Source of the DNA: JAOADN01 sp046155885
Lineage (GTDB): Bacteria > Pseudomonadota > Alphaproteobacteria > Rhodobacterales > Rhodobacteraceae
DNA length: 63,018 bases
Direction: 5' to 3'
NCBI GenBank assembly: GCA_046155885.1
Contig: JBJXFU010000044.1
Location: 1 to 63,018 of the forward strand
Positions 51,201 to 59,157 of this stretch are shown one piece after another (within the stretch, counting starts at the first letter, position 1; each line of letters starts with the position of its first letter). Both the position numbers and the translations under genes were made by a program. The notes under the pieces are model-generated. The model did no database searches. It was given only the letters and a program-made list of their open reading frames with translations, and had not been told where the DNA came from.

Positions 51201-51598
51201 TCGAGCTGGGCACGGATGTTCCCGCGCGAGCGGACCTTCTGCTCCCAGACGAGGGCGGTGAACTCGTCCCGCGAGAAGTCGGTGCGGCGGCGGTTGGACT
51301 TTGCCAGCTCCCGCTCCACCACCATCTGCGTGGCGATCCCGGCATGGTCGGTGCCCGGCTGCCAGAGCGTGTCGTGGCCGCGCATCCGGTGCCAGCGGGT
51401 GAGGATATCCTGCAGCGTGTTGTTGAAGGCGTGCCCCATGTGGAGCGCGCCGGTGACGTTCGGCGGCGGGATGACGATGGAGAAGGCGGGGGCCCCGGGT
51501 TTCGCGTTCGCCCCGGCGGCGAAGGCGTTCGCGTCCTCCCACAGCTTCGCGATGCGGGCTTCGGCGCTGGCGGCGTCGTATTTCGGTTCCATCGGCAT
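48275..51598 (-). CDS. valS: valyl-tRNA synthetase
   Basis: Class I aminoacyl-tRNA synthetase charging tRNA-Val, 1107 aa versus roughly 880-950 for most bacterial enzymes. HIGH-type motif PPNVTGALHMGHAF and KMSKS motif GKKMSKSLGNV are intact, with a CP1 editing domain, anticodon-binding domain and C-terminal coiled coil (EKARLSKTLEKLDKDIAGL). Two in-frame palindromic DNA insertions explain part of the extra length: a Pro/Asp/Gly-rich stretch (PGLDPGPLSDPDATPGEEV) from 50221-50306 and SYARSYASTTDVL from about 49118-49163. Both add residues in probable loops. The ATG at 51598 gives MPMEPKYDAA. Confidence 0.97.
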   Translation of the reverse strand: MPMEPKYDAASAEARIAKLWEDANAFAAGANAKPGAPAFSIVIPPPNVTGALHMGHAFNNTLQDILTRWHRMRGHDTLWQPGTDHAGIATQMVVERELAKSNRRRTDFSRDEFTALVWEQKVRSRGNIRAQLERLGASCDWGREAFTMSGAPGAPPGEEGNFHDAVIRVFVDLYHKGHIYRGKRLVNWDPHFETAISDLEVEQTEVDGFMWHFKYPLAGGQTYQYVEKDEGGNVTLRELRDYISIATTRPETMLGDGAVAVHPSDERYAPIVGKLCEIPVGPKEHRRLIPIITDDYPDPNFGSGAVKITGAHDFNDYGVAERNGIPKYRLMDTRARMRDDGAPYAEAAAQAQALSRAWLVKKGYVPAGFAEQPFEPSEAEIDALNLVPDDLRGLDRYEARKRVVEGIVAEGLAVTTRADDPRLGKPAAKPQPRPGLDPGPLSDPDATPGEEVPGQARDGVEMVPLIEAKKIMQPFGDRSKTVVEPMLTDQWFVDTAKIVGPALDAVRQGHTRILPEQHEKTYFHWLENIEPWCISRQLWWGHQIPVWYGLDLHAVAFTDDEGDEALDEVELMRLLAETDFLGQGDRHHCAESAAAVAEAFRDDLAGLPHPLHVSRVAEVADKAAAIDTLARSLADYAVAQDPTHLVYPVWRDPDVLDTWFSSGLWPIGTLGWPADTPELKRYYPTSVLVTGFDIIFFWVARMMMMQLAVLDSSLPIERRIPFRTVYVHALVRDEKGKKMSKSLGNVLDPLDLIDEFGADAVRFTLAAMAAMGRDLKLSKDRIAGYRNFTTKIWNAFRFAEMNGVFDAVAQTGRSYARSYASTTDVLRENDAKNTVNRWIIGEVARTRAAVDEALDAFRFNDAANALYAFVWGRVCDWYVEFAKPLFAPETPEIARETRETMSFVLDQCLILLHPFMPFLTEDLWGATGRRDKLLVHADWPDYGAEIIDEPADRELTWVIALIEEIRSARAQMRVPVGLKLPLVQVSLDEAGQTALSRNRTIIDRLARIDGIAEGPAAKGSLTIPVEGGLFALPLAGVIDIAAEKARLSKTLEKLDKDIAGLGGRLSNPRFVASAPEEVVEDTREQLAQAEAEAAKLRAALARLAGAG
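49118..49163. repeat. palindromic insertion inside valS (GTAGCTACG type)
   Basis: Two CGTAGTAC words are followed at 49141-49162 by a perfect 22-bp palindrome made of two CGTAGCTACG units sharing CGCG. It is in frame and encodes a Ser/Tyr/Arg-rich segment just before the conserved NTVNRWI block, where other ValS proteins have only a short link. It looks like an inserted or expanded element. Confidence 0.75.
50221..50306. repeat. palindromic element inserted in the valS reading frame
   Basis: Two hairpins bracket the element: GTCCCGGG-CTTGA-CCCGGGAC (50225-50245) and CCCCGGA-TCAAG-TCCGGGG (50282-50300). Their loops are complementary, so the two ends are inverted copies of each other. The open frame is kept. 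It resembles the alphaproteobacterial intergenic repeats with CCCCGGATCAAGTCCGGGG and is reminiscent of Rickettsia palindromic elements found inside genes. Confidence 0.8.
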
Positions 51599-51747
51599 GA
51601 GTGGGGTCCGTCGCTTATCCTGCTGGTCCCCTTAGCGAACGGGGGAAGCGAGGGGAAGGGCGGACGGGCCCGGTGGGAGGCGCCGGTTCGCGCCTTCGCG
51701 AAGCTTCCGCCGCTTGGTCGTGCCGGCCAAACGCCGGAGCGCGGCGC

Positions 51748-52509
51748 CTACTTCGGCCCGACCACGGCGAAGGCGGCGCCCTGGGGGTCGGCGGCGACGG
51801 CGATGACGGCGCCGCCGGGCACCTCCTGCGGGCCCATCTTGTTCGCACCGCCCGAGGCCGCGATTTCGGCCATCGCCTTTTCCACGCCGTCGGCGCCGAA
51901 ATAGGGCAGCCAGAAGGGCACCGGCATCCCCGGCTGCAAGGCCATCATGCCGCCGATGTCCTGCCCGGCGCGGGCGAAAAGCTGGTAGGTGCCGCCCGGC
52001 CCCATGTCCATCGTGCTGGACGCCGTCCAGCCGAGGTGGCGGCCGTAGAAGGCGAGCGCGGCGGCCACGTCGCCGGTCATCAGCTCGTGCCAGTTGCCAT
52101 GGCCGGTCTTCTGCTGGTCGAAAGCGCCGCCCGAGCCGCCGGGAAGCGGCTGGAGAAGGCCGAAGGCGGCGCCTTGCGGGTCGAGGAGGATCGAGAAGCG
52201 ACCGGTCGCGGGGATGTCGGTCGGGGGCACGATGGGTTTCGCGCCGTCCGTGGCCATCGCGGCGACGGTCGCGTCGATATCCCGGACCGCGTAGTAGATT
52301 GTCCACATCGGGGGCGGACCGCCGGCTTCGCCCTTCATCATGCCCGCGACCATCGCTTCGCCGACCCTGGCGATGCGGTAGTCGAAGTCCGGCAGGTCGG
52401 CCTTCGACCATGCCCAGCCAAGGACGCCTTCGTAGAAACCTTCGGCGGCGCCGGGGTCGGTGGTGGACAGCTCGTACCAGCAGGGCAATCCGTGGAAATC
52501 GTCGGCCAT
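51748..52509 (-). CDS. two-domain VOC family protein
   Basis: 253-aa protein with two VOC (glyoxalase/bleomycin-resistance-like) domains, residues about 1-125 and 135-253. Each has the pattern of a short helix after WYELSTTDPGAAEGFYEGVLGW or WHELMTGDVAAALAFYGRHLGW and ends with DPQGAAFGLLQP or DPQGAAFAVVGP. The terminal metal-ligand Glu seen in true glyoxalases is not obvious, so it may bind small molecules without metal chemistry. ATG 52509 has GGAGGAG upstream. It follows the Lrp gene on the same strand with 166 bp between. Confidence 0.9.
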   Translation of the reverse strand: MADDFHGLPCWYELSTTDPGAAEGFYEGVLGWAWSKADLPDFDYRIARVGEAMVAGMMKGEAGGPPPMWTIYYAVRDIDATVAAMATDGAKPIVPPTDIPATGRFSILLDPQGAAFGLLQPLPGGSGGAFDQQKTGHGNWHELMTGDVAAALAFYGRHLGWTASSTMDMGPGGTYQLFARAGQDIGGMMALQPGMPVPFWLPYFGADGVEKAMAEIAASGGANKMGPQEVPGGAVIAVAADPQGAAFAVVGPK

Positions 52510-52675
52510 GTCTCCGGTCTCCTCCTGAAGGCGGTTGTCGGGGCGCGGGGGCGACTCTTCGTGGCCCCGCCCCCGAAGGCTGCCGGGGGCTGAATGGCTT
52601 GGCAACGGCAAAGCCGGGAGCGCGCGCGGCCGGCGGGAAACCGCTCAGGCGCCGGCGCGCGGCAGGATCACGCAG

Positions 52676-53107
52676 TCAGACGGCGCGGTCGAGCTTGGTC
52701 GAGAGGTGGATGAGGCTTTCGCTCTGCCGCACCCCGGTCATCTCGCCGATCTGGTCGAGCACCTGGTCGAGAACGGCGGTCGAGGGGGCCGCGACCTGCA
52801 GGAGCAGGTCGACGCGGCCCGAGGTGGTGTGCACCCGCTCGACCTCGGCGATCGACTTCAGGCGGGTCAGGACATTGGCCTGGGCACGCGGTTCGATCAT
52901 CAGAAGGACCGTCGCCCGGATGCGGCCCTGGCGGGCGGCTTCGCCCAGCTTGACGGTGTAGCCCGCGATGATGCCCGATGTCTCGAGCCGTTCCAGCCGC
53001 GCCTGGATGGTGGAGCGCGCTACCTTTAGACGGCGGGCGAGCGTGGCCACCGAGATGCGGGCATCCGACCCGAGAAGGGAGAGGATCGAGCGATCGAGTT
53101 CGTCCAT
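52676..53107 (-). CDS. Lrp/AsnC family transcriptional regulator
   Basis: 143-aa Lrp/AsnC-type regulator. The N-terminal helix-turn-helix (MDELDRSILSLLGSDARISVATLARRLKVARSTIQARLERLE) is followed by a RAM ligand-binding domain with the usual amino-acid pocket region (VERVHTTSGRVDLLLQV). It binds DNA as a dimer or octamer and responds to amino acids. It diverges from the ornithine decarboxylase gene with 229 bp between, so it is a candidate regulator of that gene or of itself; this is positional inference. Confidence 0.92.
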   Translation of the reverse strand: MDELDRSILSLLGSDARISVATLARRLKVARSTIQARLERLETSGIIAGYTVKLGEAARQGRIRATVLLMIEPRAQANVLTRLKSIAEVERVHTTSGRVDLLLQVAAPSTAVLDQVLDQIGEMTGVRQSESLIHLSTKLDRAV

Positions 53108-53199
53108 TCGGCAACACTTGCAATTTGACGGCGTCCGTCGTCATTCTAACGAAACATCGCCACAAATCTACACTTTTGATCGGTGAAACTGTGCCCCAC

Positions 53200-53336
53200 A
53201 TAGCGGACACTTTTCGCTACAGGAAAAGGGCGGCTCATACGCACCTGGCCTGGTTGGATAGACCGCGTAAGCGTCTCCCGACCCGTTCTGCCGGGGTAAG
53301 AGGTGGCTGCGCTCTGTTGGCACAAGGAACAAGCCG
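53200..53336 (+). ncRNA. speF-like leader RNA
   Basis: The leader of the decarboxylase gene contains GGATAGACCGCGTAAGCG, then CTCCCGACCCGTTCTGCCGGGG, in which CCCG pairs with CGGG, and ends with a GTGGC..GTTGGCAC section before the ribosome site AAGGAAC. Alphaproteobacterial speF genes carry a described conserved leader motif (speF RNA) at this location. My match is from memory of the motif and from position, not a covariance search. Boundaries are approximate. None of the three frames offers a short leader peptide with an ATG, GTG or TTG start and a stop before the gene. Confidence 0.5.
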
Positions 53337-54482
53337 ATGGGGCTTTCAAAGACGATCTGGGCATCGCCCAGCGAATACATCCGCACGCAACAGCCCGACA
53401 ACCCGGTCCTGTTCTTTGCGCCCACGGCGCTGCAGGCGACGGCCCGGCGCTTTATCGACGGATTCCCGGGTCTGGTGACCTATGCGGTGAAGTCGAACCC
53501 TGACGAGATGGTGATCCAGAACCTGATCGCCGCGGGCGTGAACGGCTTCGACGTGGCCTCGCCCTATGAGATCGAGATGATCGGCCGGCTCGCCCCCGGT
53601 GCCGCGATGCACTTCAACAACCCGGTGCGGGCGCGCCACGAGATCGCCTTTGCGGTCGAGCACGGCGTGACGTCGTATTCGGTGGACAGCCATTCCGAGC
53701 TGAGGAAGCTGGCCGGGATCGTGCCGCCCGAAGGGACCGAGGTGTCGGTCCGCTTCAAGCTGCCGGTGAAGGGGTCGGCCTACAACTTCGGCGCCAAGTT
53801 CGGGGCGACGGCGGAAGAGGCGGTGTCGATCCTGAGGGAAGTGGCGGCGTTCGGGTTCACGCCCTCGATCACCTTCCACCCCGGCACGCAGGTCAACGAC
53901 CTGACGCTCTGGGAGCAGTTCATCGGCAAGGCGGCCTGGATCGCGAAGGAAGCGGGCGTGCGGATCGCGCGGCTGAACGTCGGCGGGGGCTTCCCGTCGC
54001 ACCGGACGGCCGACGGGGTGCTGACGCTCGAGGATATCTTCGCGACCATCGGCCGGGCCGCCGACGCGGCCTTCGGGGCCGACCGCCCGGCGCTGCTCTG
54101 CGAGCCGGGGCGCGGGATGGTGGCGGACGCCTTCGCCAGCGCCGCCCGCGTCAAGGCGATCCGCGACGGGGCGCATGTGTTCCTGAATGACGGCGTCTAT
54201 GGCAGCCTGGCCGAAATGCCGGTCATCGGGATGGTCGAGCGGGTCGAGGCGATGTCGCCCGGGGCCGAGCCGCGGACAGCTTCGCCGGTGGCGCGGATCG
54301 TCTTCGGGCCGACCTGCGATTCGGTCGACCGGCTGCCCGGGGACATCCCGCTGCCCGCCGATCTGGAAGAGGGCGACTTCCTCGTCTTCCACGGGGTCGG
54401 TGCCTATTCGACGGTGACCAACACGCGCTTCAACGGCTTCGGCGAGCTGCAGCTTGCGACGGTGATGCGGCTGCGGGCCTGA
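53337..54482 (+). CDS. ornithine (lysine/ornithine) decarboxylase, alanine racemase fold
   Basis: PLP-dependent type III-fold decarboxylase of 381 aa producing putrescine from ornithine (some relatives also accept lysine). PLP lysine K52 lies in YAVKSNP; the phosphate loop is LNVGGGFPSH, and the C-terminal active-site block FGPTCDSVDRL carries the cysteine. HFNNPVRARHEI and EPGRGMVADA are typical. It ends in a strong intrinsic terminator. The divergent Lrp gene and a conserved leader suggest control by amino acids or polyamines. Confidence 0.93.
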   Translation: MGLSKTIWASPSEYIRTQQPDNPVLFFAPTALQATARRFIDGFPGLVTYAVKSNPDEMVIQNLIAAGVNGFDVASPYEIEMIGRLAPGAAMHFNNPVRARHEIAFAVEHGVTSYSVDSHSELRKLAGIVPPEGTEVSVRFKLPVKGSAYNFGAKFGATAEEAVSILREVAAFGFTPSITFHPGTQVNDLTLWEQFIGKAAWIAKEAGVRIARLNVGGGFPSHRTADGVLTLEDIFATIGRAADAAFGADRPALLCEPGRGMVADAFASAARVKAIRDGAHVFLNDGVYGSLAEMPVIGMVERVEAMSPGAEPRTASPVARIVFGPTCDSVDRLPGDIPLPADLEEGDFLVFHGVGAYSTVTNTRFNGFGELQLATVMRLRA

Positions 54483-54505
54483 CCGCCGCGGTGAAGGAAC
54501 GGAAG

Positions 54506-54532
54506 GGGGCGCCCGCTGCGGCGCCCCTTTTT
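54506..54532 (+). terminator. intrinsic terminator of the decarboxylase gene
   Basis: Stem GGGGCGCC (54506-54513) with GGCGCCCC (54520-54527), a 6-nt loop, then TTTTT. A textbook rho-independent terminator 24 bp after the stop. Confidence 0.9.
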
Positions 54533-54543
54533 CTTTGGGCGGC

Positions 54544-54621
54544 GCCTGTCGGGGATGCGGTTTCCTGAAACCGCATTCCGATGCCGCGTCGACGCGGTAT
54601 CGGGACAGGCCTTCGAAGGCC
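54544..54621. repeat. nested palindrome cluster
   Basis: An outer pair GCCTGTC (54544-54550)/GACAGGC (54604-54610) encloses two inner hairpins: ATGCGGTTTC/GAAACCGCAT (54555-54576) and a 26-nt near-perfect palindrome centred at 54590. A further palindrome GGCCTTCGAAGGCC (54608-54621) abuts it. The segment between the decarboxylase terminator and the molybdopterin gene could fold as a multi-branched RNA or cruciform DNA. Confidence 0.7.
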
Positions 54622-54742
54622 CGTCCACCCCCGCCCCGCCAGCCCGTCGCAACGCGCGCAGCCGCGTGAGCGATCGGCCCGTGCACTTCGGCCGCAAATG
54701 GTTCTATCCTGAGCCGGTGCCGAAACCCCCCCGGAGATCGCG

Positions 54743-57019
54743 ATGCATCAGTTCGGAAAAAGCCAGACCGTGCGCCGGTTCGAGGATGCGCGCTTCCTTA
54801 AGGGCGAGGGGCGGTATGTCGGGGACATCGCGCCGCAGGACGCGCTGCACGCGGTCTTTGTGCGCAGCCCGCATGCCCATGCCGCGATCGCCTCGATCGA
54901 CACCGCCGATGCGGCGGCGATGCCGGGGGTGGCGGCCGTTCTGACCCTGGCCGATCTGGACGCGGCGGGGCTGGCGCGGGGGATGGAGGCGGAGCTACTG
55001 AAGCTGCCGGGCGGCGGGCGCGGCGTGGCGCCCGAGCGGCCGTTCCTGGCGCGGGGGCGGGTGCGGCATGTGGGCGAGGCGGTGGCCGTGGTGGTGGCCG
55101 CAACCCTGGCCGAGGCGAAGGATGCGGCCGAGGCGGTCGCGGTGGACTATGACGAGCTTGACCCGCATCTGGAGAACGCTCCGGGCGGGCCCGCGATCCA
55201 CCCCGAGGCGCCGGGCAACGTGGCCTATGACTGGCAGCTGGGCGATGCGGGCGCGGTGAACGCGGCCTTTGCCGCCGCCGCGCACCGGGTGAGGCTGACC
55301 GTGACCCAGCCCCGCGTCATCGCCAACCCGATGGAGACACGCGTGGCCTTCGCGGAGTGGGATGAGGGGCGGCTGCATCTGTGCGTGTCGGGGCAGGGGG
55401 TCTGGGCGCAGAAGAAGGACCTGGCGGCAGCCTTCGGGCTCGATCCCGCGCGGGTGCGGGTGACGACGCCCGATGTGGGCGGCGGCTTCGGCATGAAGGG
55501 CGCTTCCTACCCCGAATACTTCGTGCTGGCCGAGGCGGCGCGTGTCGCCGCCCGCCCGGTACTCTGGACCTGCGAGCGGACGGAGGGGATGCTGACCGAC
55601 AATGCCGGCCGCGATCTGGTGGCGGTGGCGGAGATGTCGTTCGATACCGGCCACCGGATGACCGGCTACCGGGTCGAGGTGCTGTCGGACCTCGGCGCCT
55701 ACAACGCGCCCTTCGGGCAGATGATCCAGTCGGAGCTCTTCTCGAAGGTGTTCACCGGGCCCTACGACATCCCGGCCGCGCATCTGGCGGTGAAGGGCAT
55801 CTACACCAACACCACGCCCGTCGATGCCTATCGCGGCGCCGGGCGGCCCGAGGCGATCCTGACGCTGGAGCGGGTGGTGGACATGGCGGCGCGGCGGCTG
55901 GGGGCGGACCCATGGGAATTGAGGCGGCGGAACTTCATCACCGCCTTCCCCTACCGCACGGTGGCGCGGTCGAACTACGACGTGGGGGATTTCCCCCGCG
56001 TATTGGCGCGGGTCAGGGCCGAGGCGGACGCCGAGGGGTTTCCGGTGCGGCGGGCGGCATCGGAGCGGGCGGGGCGGCTGAGGGGCCTCGGGATCGCCTA
56101 TTACATCGAATCGATCCTCGGCGACGCGCATGAGGCGGCGGAGATCGCGTTCGGCGAGGGAGGGACGGTTTCGCTGATGGTCGGCACCCAGTCGAACGGG
56201 CAGGGGCACGAGACGGTCTATGCGCAGTTCCTGTCGGACCGGACCGGCGTGCCGGTGGAGGCGGTGCGCGTGGTGCAGGGCGACAGCGACCTGATCCCGG
56301 AAGGCGGCGGGACGGGCGGGTCGCGGTCGGTGACGGTGCAGTCGGCGGCGACGCTGGCGGCGGTGGAGGCAATGGTGGCGGCCTTCACGCCCTTCGTGGC
56401 GGGCGAGATGGGGGCCGAGGAGGTGGCCTTTGGCGAAGGCGCTTTCCGGGCGAAGGGGTCGAATGTCGTGCTGACGCTGGTGGAGGCGGCGGAGCGCGCG
56501 CGGCGGGCGGGGCGGACCGACCTCTTGCGCCACCGGACGGTGGCGAAGCTGAGGCAGCGGTCCTTCCCGAACGGCGCCCATGTGGCCGAGGTGGAGGTGG
56601 ACCCCGAGACCGGGGCGGTCAGCGTGGTCCGCTACACGGTGACGGACGATTTCGGCAACCTCGTCCACCCGATGCTGGTCGAAGGGCAGATCCACGGCGG
56701 CGTGGCGCAGGGGCTGGGGCAGGTGCTGGGCGAGAACGCGGTGCATGACGAGGCCGGTCAGCTTCTGGCGGCGACCTTCATGGACTACGCGATGCCGCGC
56801 GCGGCCGACATGCCAATGATCGGGTTCACCACGGAAGCGACGCCCTCGGCCTCGAACCCCCTCGGCATGAAGGGCTGCGGCGAGGCGGGGACGGTGGGGG
56901 CGCTGGGGGCGATTTCCAACGCGGTGCTGGACGCGCTCTGGGGGGTGGGGGTGCGCGACGTGGAGCTGCCGTGTTCGCCGGTGAGGGTGTGGGGGTGGGT
57001 GAGGGAGGCGAGGGGGTGA
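54743..57019 (+). CDS. xanthine dehydrogenase family molybdopterin-binding subunit
   Basis: 758-aa large subunit of a molybdenum hydroxylase (CoxL/aldehyde dehydrogenase type). N-terminal Ald_Xan_dh_C domain (RFEDARFLKGEGRYVGDIAPQDALHAVFVRSPHAHA) and C-terminal cofactor domain (PDVGGGFGMKGASYPEY, VDAYRGAGRPEA, GTQSNGQGHETVYAQF). The catalytic glutamate is E714 in KGCGEAGT. It has no adjacent FAD (CoxM) or 2Fe-2S (CoxS) subunit gene, which such enzymes need; a restriction-modification pair follows instead. Partners may lie elsewhere or have been displaced. Confidence 0.92.
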   Translation: MHQFGKSQTVRRFEDARFLKGEGRYVGDIAPQDALHAVFVRSPHAHAAIASIDTADAAAMPGVAAVLTLADLDAAGLARGMEAELLKLPGGGRGVAPERPFLARGRVRHVGEAVAVVVAATLAEAKDAAEAVAVDYDELDPHLENAPGGPAIHPEAPGNVAYDWQLGDAGAVNAAFAAAAHRVRLTVTQPRVIANPMETRVAFAEWDEGRLHLCVSGQGVWAQKKDLAAAFGLDPARVRVTTPDVGGGFGMKGASYPEYFVLAEAARVAARPVLWTCERTEGMLTDNAGRDLVAVAEMSFDTGHRMTGYRVEVLSDLGAYNAPFGQMIQSELFSKVFTGPYDIPAAHLAVKGIYTNTTPVDAYRGAGRPEAILTLERVVDMAARRLGADPWELRRRNFITAFPYRTVARSNYDVGDFPRVLARVRAEADAEGFPVRRAASERAGRLRGLGIAYYIESILGDAHEAAEIAFGEGGTVSLMVGTQSNGQGHETVYAQFLSDRTGVPVEAVRVVQGDSDLIPEGGGTGGSRSVTVQSAATLAAVEAMVAAFTPFVAGEMGAEEVAFGEGAFRAKGSNVVLTLVEAAERARRAGRTDLLRHRTVAKLRQRSFPNGAHVAEVEVDPETGAVSVVRYTVTDDFGNLVHPMLVEGQIHGGVAQGLGQVLGENAVHDEAGQLLAATFMDYAMPRAADMPMIGFTTEATPSASNPLGMKGCGEAGTVGALGAISNAVLDALWGVGVRDVELPCSPVRVWGWVREARG

Positions 57020-57171
57020 GGGGGGCCATACGATCCAGGCCCAAGAGCGATCTCGATTGAGGCAATGCCCTTCCTCTAAACAGCATGTTCATGTATTGTT
57101 CCTACACTTGACATTGACACTCGGCGGTGGCCGGGGACACTTTGAACGAAAAAGTAGCGGGAGGTCGGGCA

Positions 57172-58344
57172 GTGGGCATGATGCGGTCGATCGAGCTCTT
57201 TGTTGGGGCTGGTGGTCTTGGCATCGCTGCAAGCCGTGCAGGGTTTGAGCCCGCTATTGTTCTCGACTGGGACAAGTGGGCTTGCGACACAATCCGAGAA
57301 AACAAGCGGCGCGGCCTTGCTCCGTTTGCCCACTGGAATGTGGTCGCGTGTGATATTCGCGGCTTTGATTTCGCCCAGGTGAAGGGGCCGATTGACCTTG
57401 TAACGGGTGGCCCTCCCTGCCAGCCCTTCTCGCTCGGGGGGCAGCATCGCGCCTTCTTGGACACCCGTGATATGTTCCCGCAGGCGGTGCGGGCAGTGCG
57501 GACTGTCCAGCCCAAGGCATTCGTTTTTGAGAACGTGAAGGGGCTGACCCGCGCTACATTTGCCAGCTACCTTGAATACATCAGACTCCAGCTACGGCAC
57601 CCGGACGTGTTGGCGCGCGGCTATGAGCCTTGGATAGACCATCTGGCCCGGCTGGAGGACTTTGAAACCTCGGGCACCCACAACGGCCTTCATTATAACG
57701 TGGTGATGCGCGTTCTGAACGCCGCGAACTACGGTGTGCCACAGAGGCGCGAGCGGGTGTTTATCGTCGGGTTTCGCTCCGACCTCTCTTTTGACTGGCA
57801 TTTCCCTTCGCCCACTAACGGGCAGGACGCGCTGCTTTGGTCGCAGTGGCGTTCCGGCGAATACTGGGACCTGCACCGGATCGCCAAAAAGGATCGGCCA
57901 GAGGGTGGCAGAGGTCGGACGCGGGCGCTGAAACTGTCTGCACCTCCGATGGAGGAACCTTGGTTGACGGTGCGGGATGCCATCTCCGACCTGCCTGACC
58001 CCGAACATGAGCCAGAGAAGGCGCTGGCATTCCACGACCACCGCTTTATGGGCGGCGCGCGGACCTACGCAGGTCACACCGGAAGCCCGCTGGACGAACC
58101 TGCAAAGACTTTGAAGGCCGGGGTGCATGGCGTTCCTGGGGGCGAGAATATGCTGCGGCGGGCGGATGGGTCGGTGCGCTACTTCACCGTTAGGGAAAGC
58201 GCGCGCTTGCAAACGTTCCCCGATGAGATGGTATTCCACGGGTCTTGGACTGAATCTATGCGTCAGTTGGGAAACGCGGTCCCGAGCTTGATGGCGGAAC
58301 ATGTTCTGACCAGCGTCAAGCGGCGGCTCACACAAACTTCGTGA
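57172..58344 (+). CDS. DNA (cytosine-5)-methyltransferase
   Basis: C5-cytosine methyltransferase of about 390 aa protecting host DNA from the linked nuclease. Motifs in order: I (ELFVGAGGLG), IV with catalytic C83 (GGPPCQPFS), VI (FENVKG), VIII (QRRERVFIVG), a variable target-recognition region, IX and X (RQLGNAVPSLMAEH). GGGAGG supports the GTG at 57172; ATG 57178 or 57181 is also possible, while the GTG at 57127 is unlikely. It is visibly less GC-rich than its neighbours. Its 3' end overlaps the endonuclease gene by 17 nt in convergent orientation. By partner, the target is probably CCGCGG. Confidence 0.93.
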   Translation: MGMMRSIELFVGAGGLGIAASRAGFEPAIVLDWDKWACDTIRENKRRGLAPFAHWNVVACDIRGFDFAQVKGPIDLVTGGPPCQPFSLGGQHRAFLDTRDMFPQAVRAVRTVQPKAFVFENVKGLTRATFASYLEYIRLQLRHPDVLARGYEPWIDHLARLEDFETSGTHNGLHYNVVMRVLNAANYGVPQRRERVFIVGFRSDLSFDWHFPSPTNGQDALLWSQWRSGEYWDLHRIAKKDRPEGGRGRTRALKLSAPPMEEPWLTVRDAISDLPDPEHEPEKALAFHDHRFMGGARTYAGHTGSPLDEPAKTLKAGVHGVPGGENMLRRADGSVRYFTVRESARLQTFPDEMVFHGSWTESMRQLGNAVPSLMAEHVLTSVKRRLTQTS

Positions 58345-58984
58345 TGCGGTCATACATCCGCTGAAGGGTCGGGTCGGTGAAGTCGGTTTCCAGATCGGCA
58401 ATCCGCTTCTTGATGAGTTCTGCCGCCTTCTCGGCACCCTCCGTTCCAGCTGGCCTGCCACCGCGCCCCGGGTGCAATGAATCCCATGACCCGGGGGTGC
58501 CTGCCATCCGATTGACCCCGACGACCTTGCTACCGAAGCTCATCCCATTCCAGACAGGCCGGAAAACCCGAATCATCACCGACTCAGCAAGTGTGATGTA
58601 TGCGTCGTTTAGGACGAGCGCTCGGCATCGGAAGTCGGCCAGCGACAGGTTGCTGACGGCGGCGATGGACCGGGAGTGCTCTGCGATCCTGTCGTGCAGC
58701 TTGCGCGCCCGGGTGCCGGTCGGGCTGAACCCCTGCTTAGAGCTCTCGCCCGCCGCCTTGCCGATGTAGATCGGATATTTGAACCGCCCACCGTCCAGCG
58801 CAACGAGGCTACCGTAGGCGGGGTGGACGCCGCTGTAGTAAAGGGCATAGACCCCGGCTCCGGCGAAGGGGGTGGGCGGTGGCATCGGTAGGAGCGGCCG
58901 TTCGAGCAACTCGACAGCAAGCGTCACGCCGACATTCTCGACAGAGAGTGGGTCAAACTCGGTTGGAGCGAATGAATCGACCAT
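58328..58984 (-). CDS. Eco29kI-like GIY-YIG restriction endonuclease
   Basis: 218-aa type II endonuclease (R.Eco29kI is 214 aa). The GIY-YIG core is GVYALYY (44-50) with YPIYIGKA (70-77). Candidate active-site residues are Y49, Y73, R99, H103, E134 and N146. The R-to-H spacing of 4 and E-to-N spacing of 12 equal those of Eco29kI (R104/H108, E142/N154). Eco29kI cuts CCGCGG. The frame runs on upstream, but ATG 58984 gives the right length. It converges on the methyltransferase and lies 98 bp from tRNA-Thr. GC content is lower than the surroundings. Confidence 0.9.
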   Translation of the reverse strand: MVDSFAPTEFDPLSVENVGVTLAVELLERPLLPMPPPTPFAGAGVYALYYSGVHPAYGSLVALDGGRFKYPIYIGKAAGESSKQGFSPTGTRARKLHDRIAEHSRSIAAVSNLSLADFRCRALVLNDAYITLAESVMIRVFRPVWNGMSFGSKVVGVNRMAGTPGSWDSLHPGRGGRPAGTEGAEKAAELIKKRIADLETDFTDPTLQRMYDRITKFV

Positions 58985-59082
58985 GCCTTGGTTATTGCAT
59001 GACAAAGGGCGGTTGTCGCTTCCGAATGCGGACGCTGGCCAGAGGGCGGTTCCGCCCAACCATCTGATCCTACTGGGCAGAA

Positions 59083-59157
<75 letters not shown>

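Noticed and set aside
53160..53336. Short leader peptide controlling the decarboxylase
   Set aside because: An Arg-rich frame exists, but it has no stop before the gene; the other frames lack a start codon. The structural RNA motif is the better explanation.
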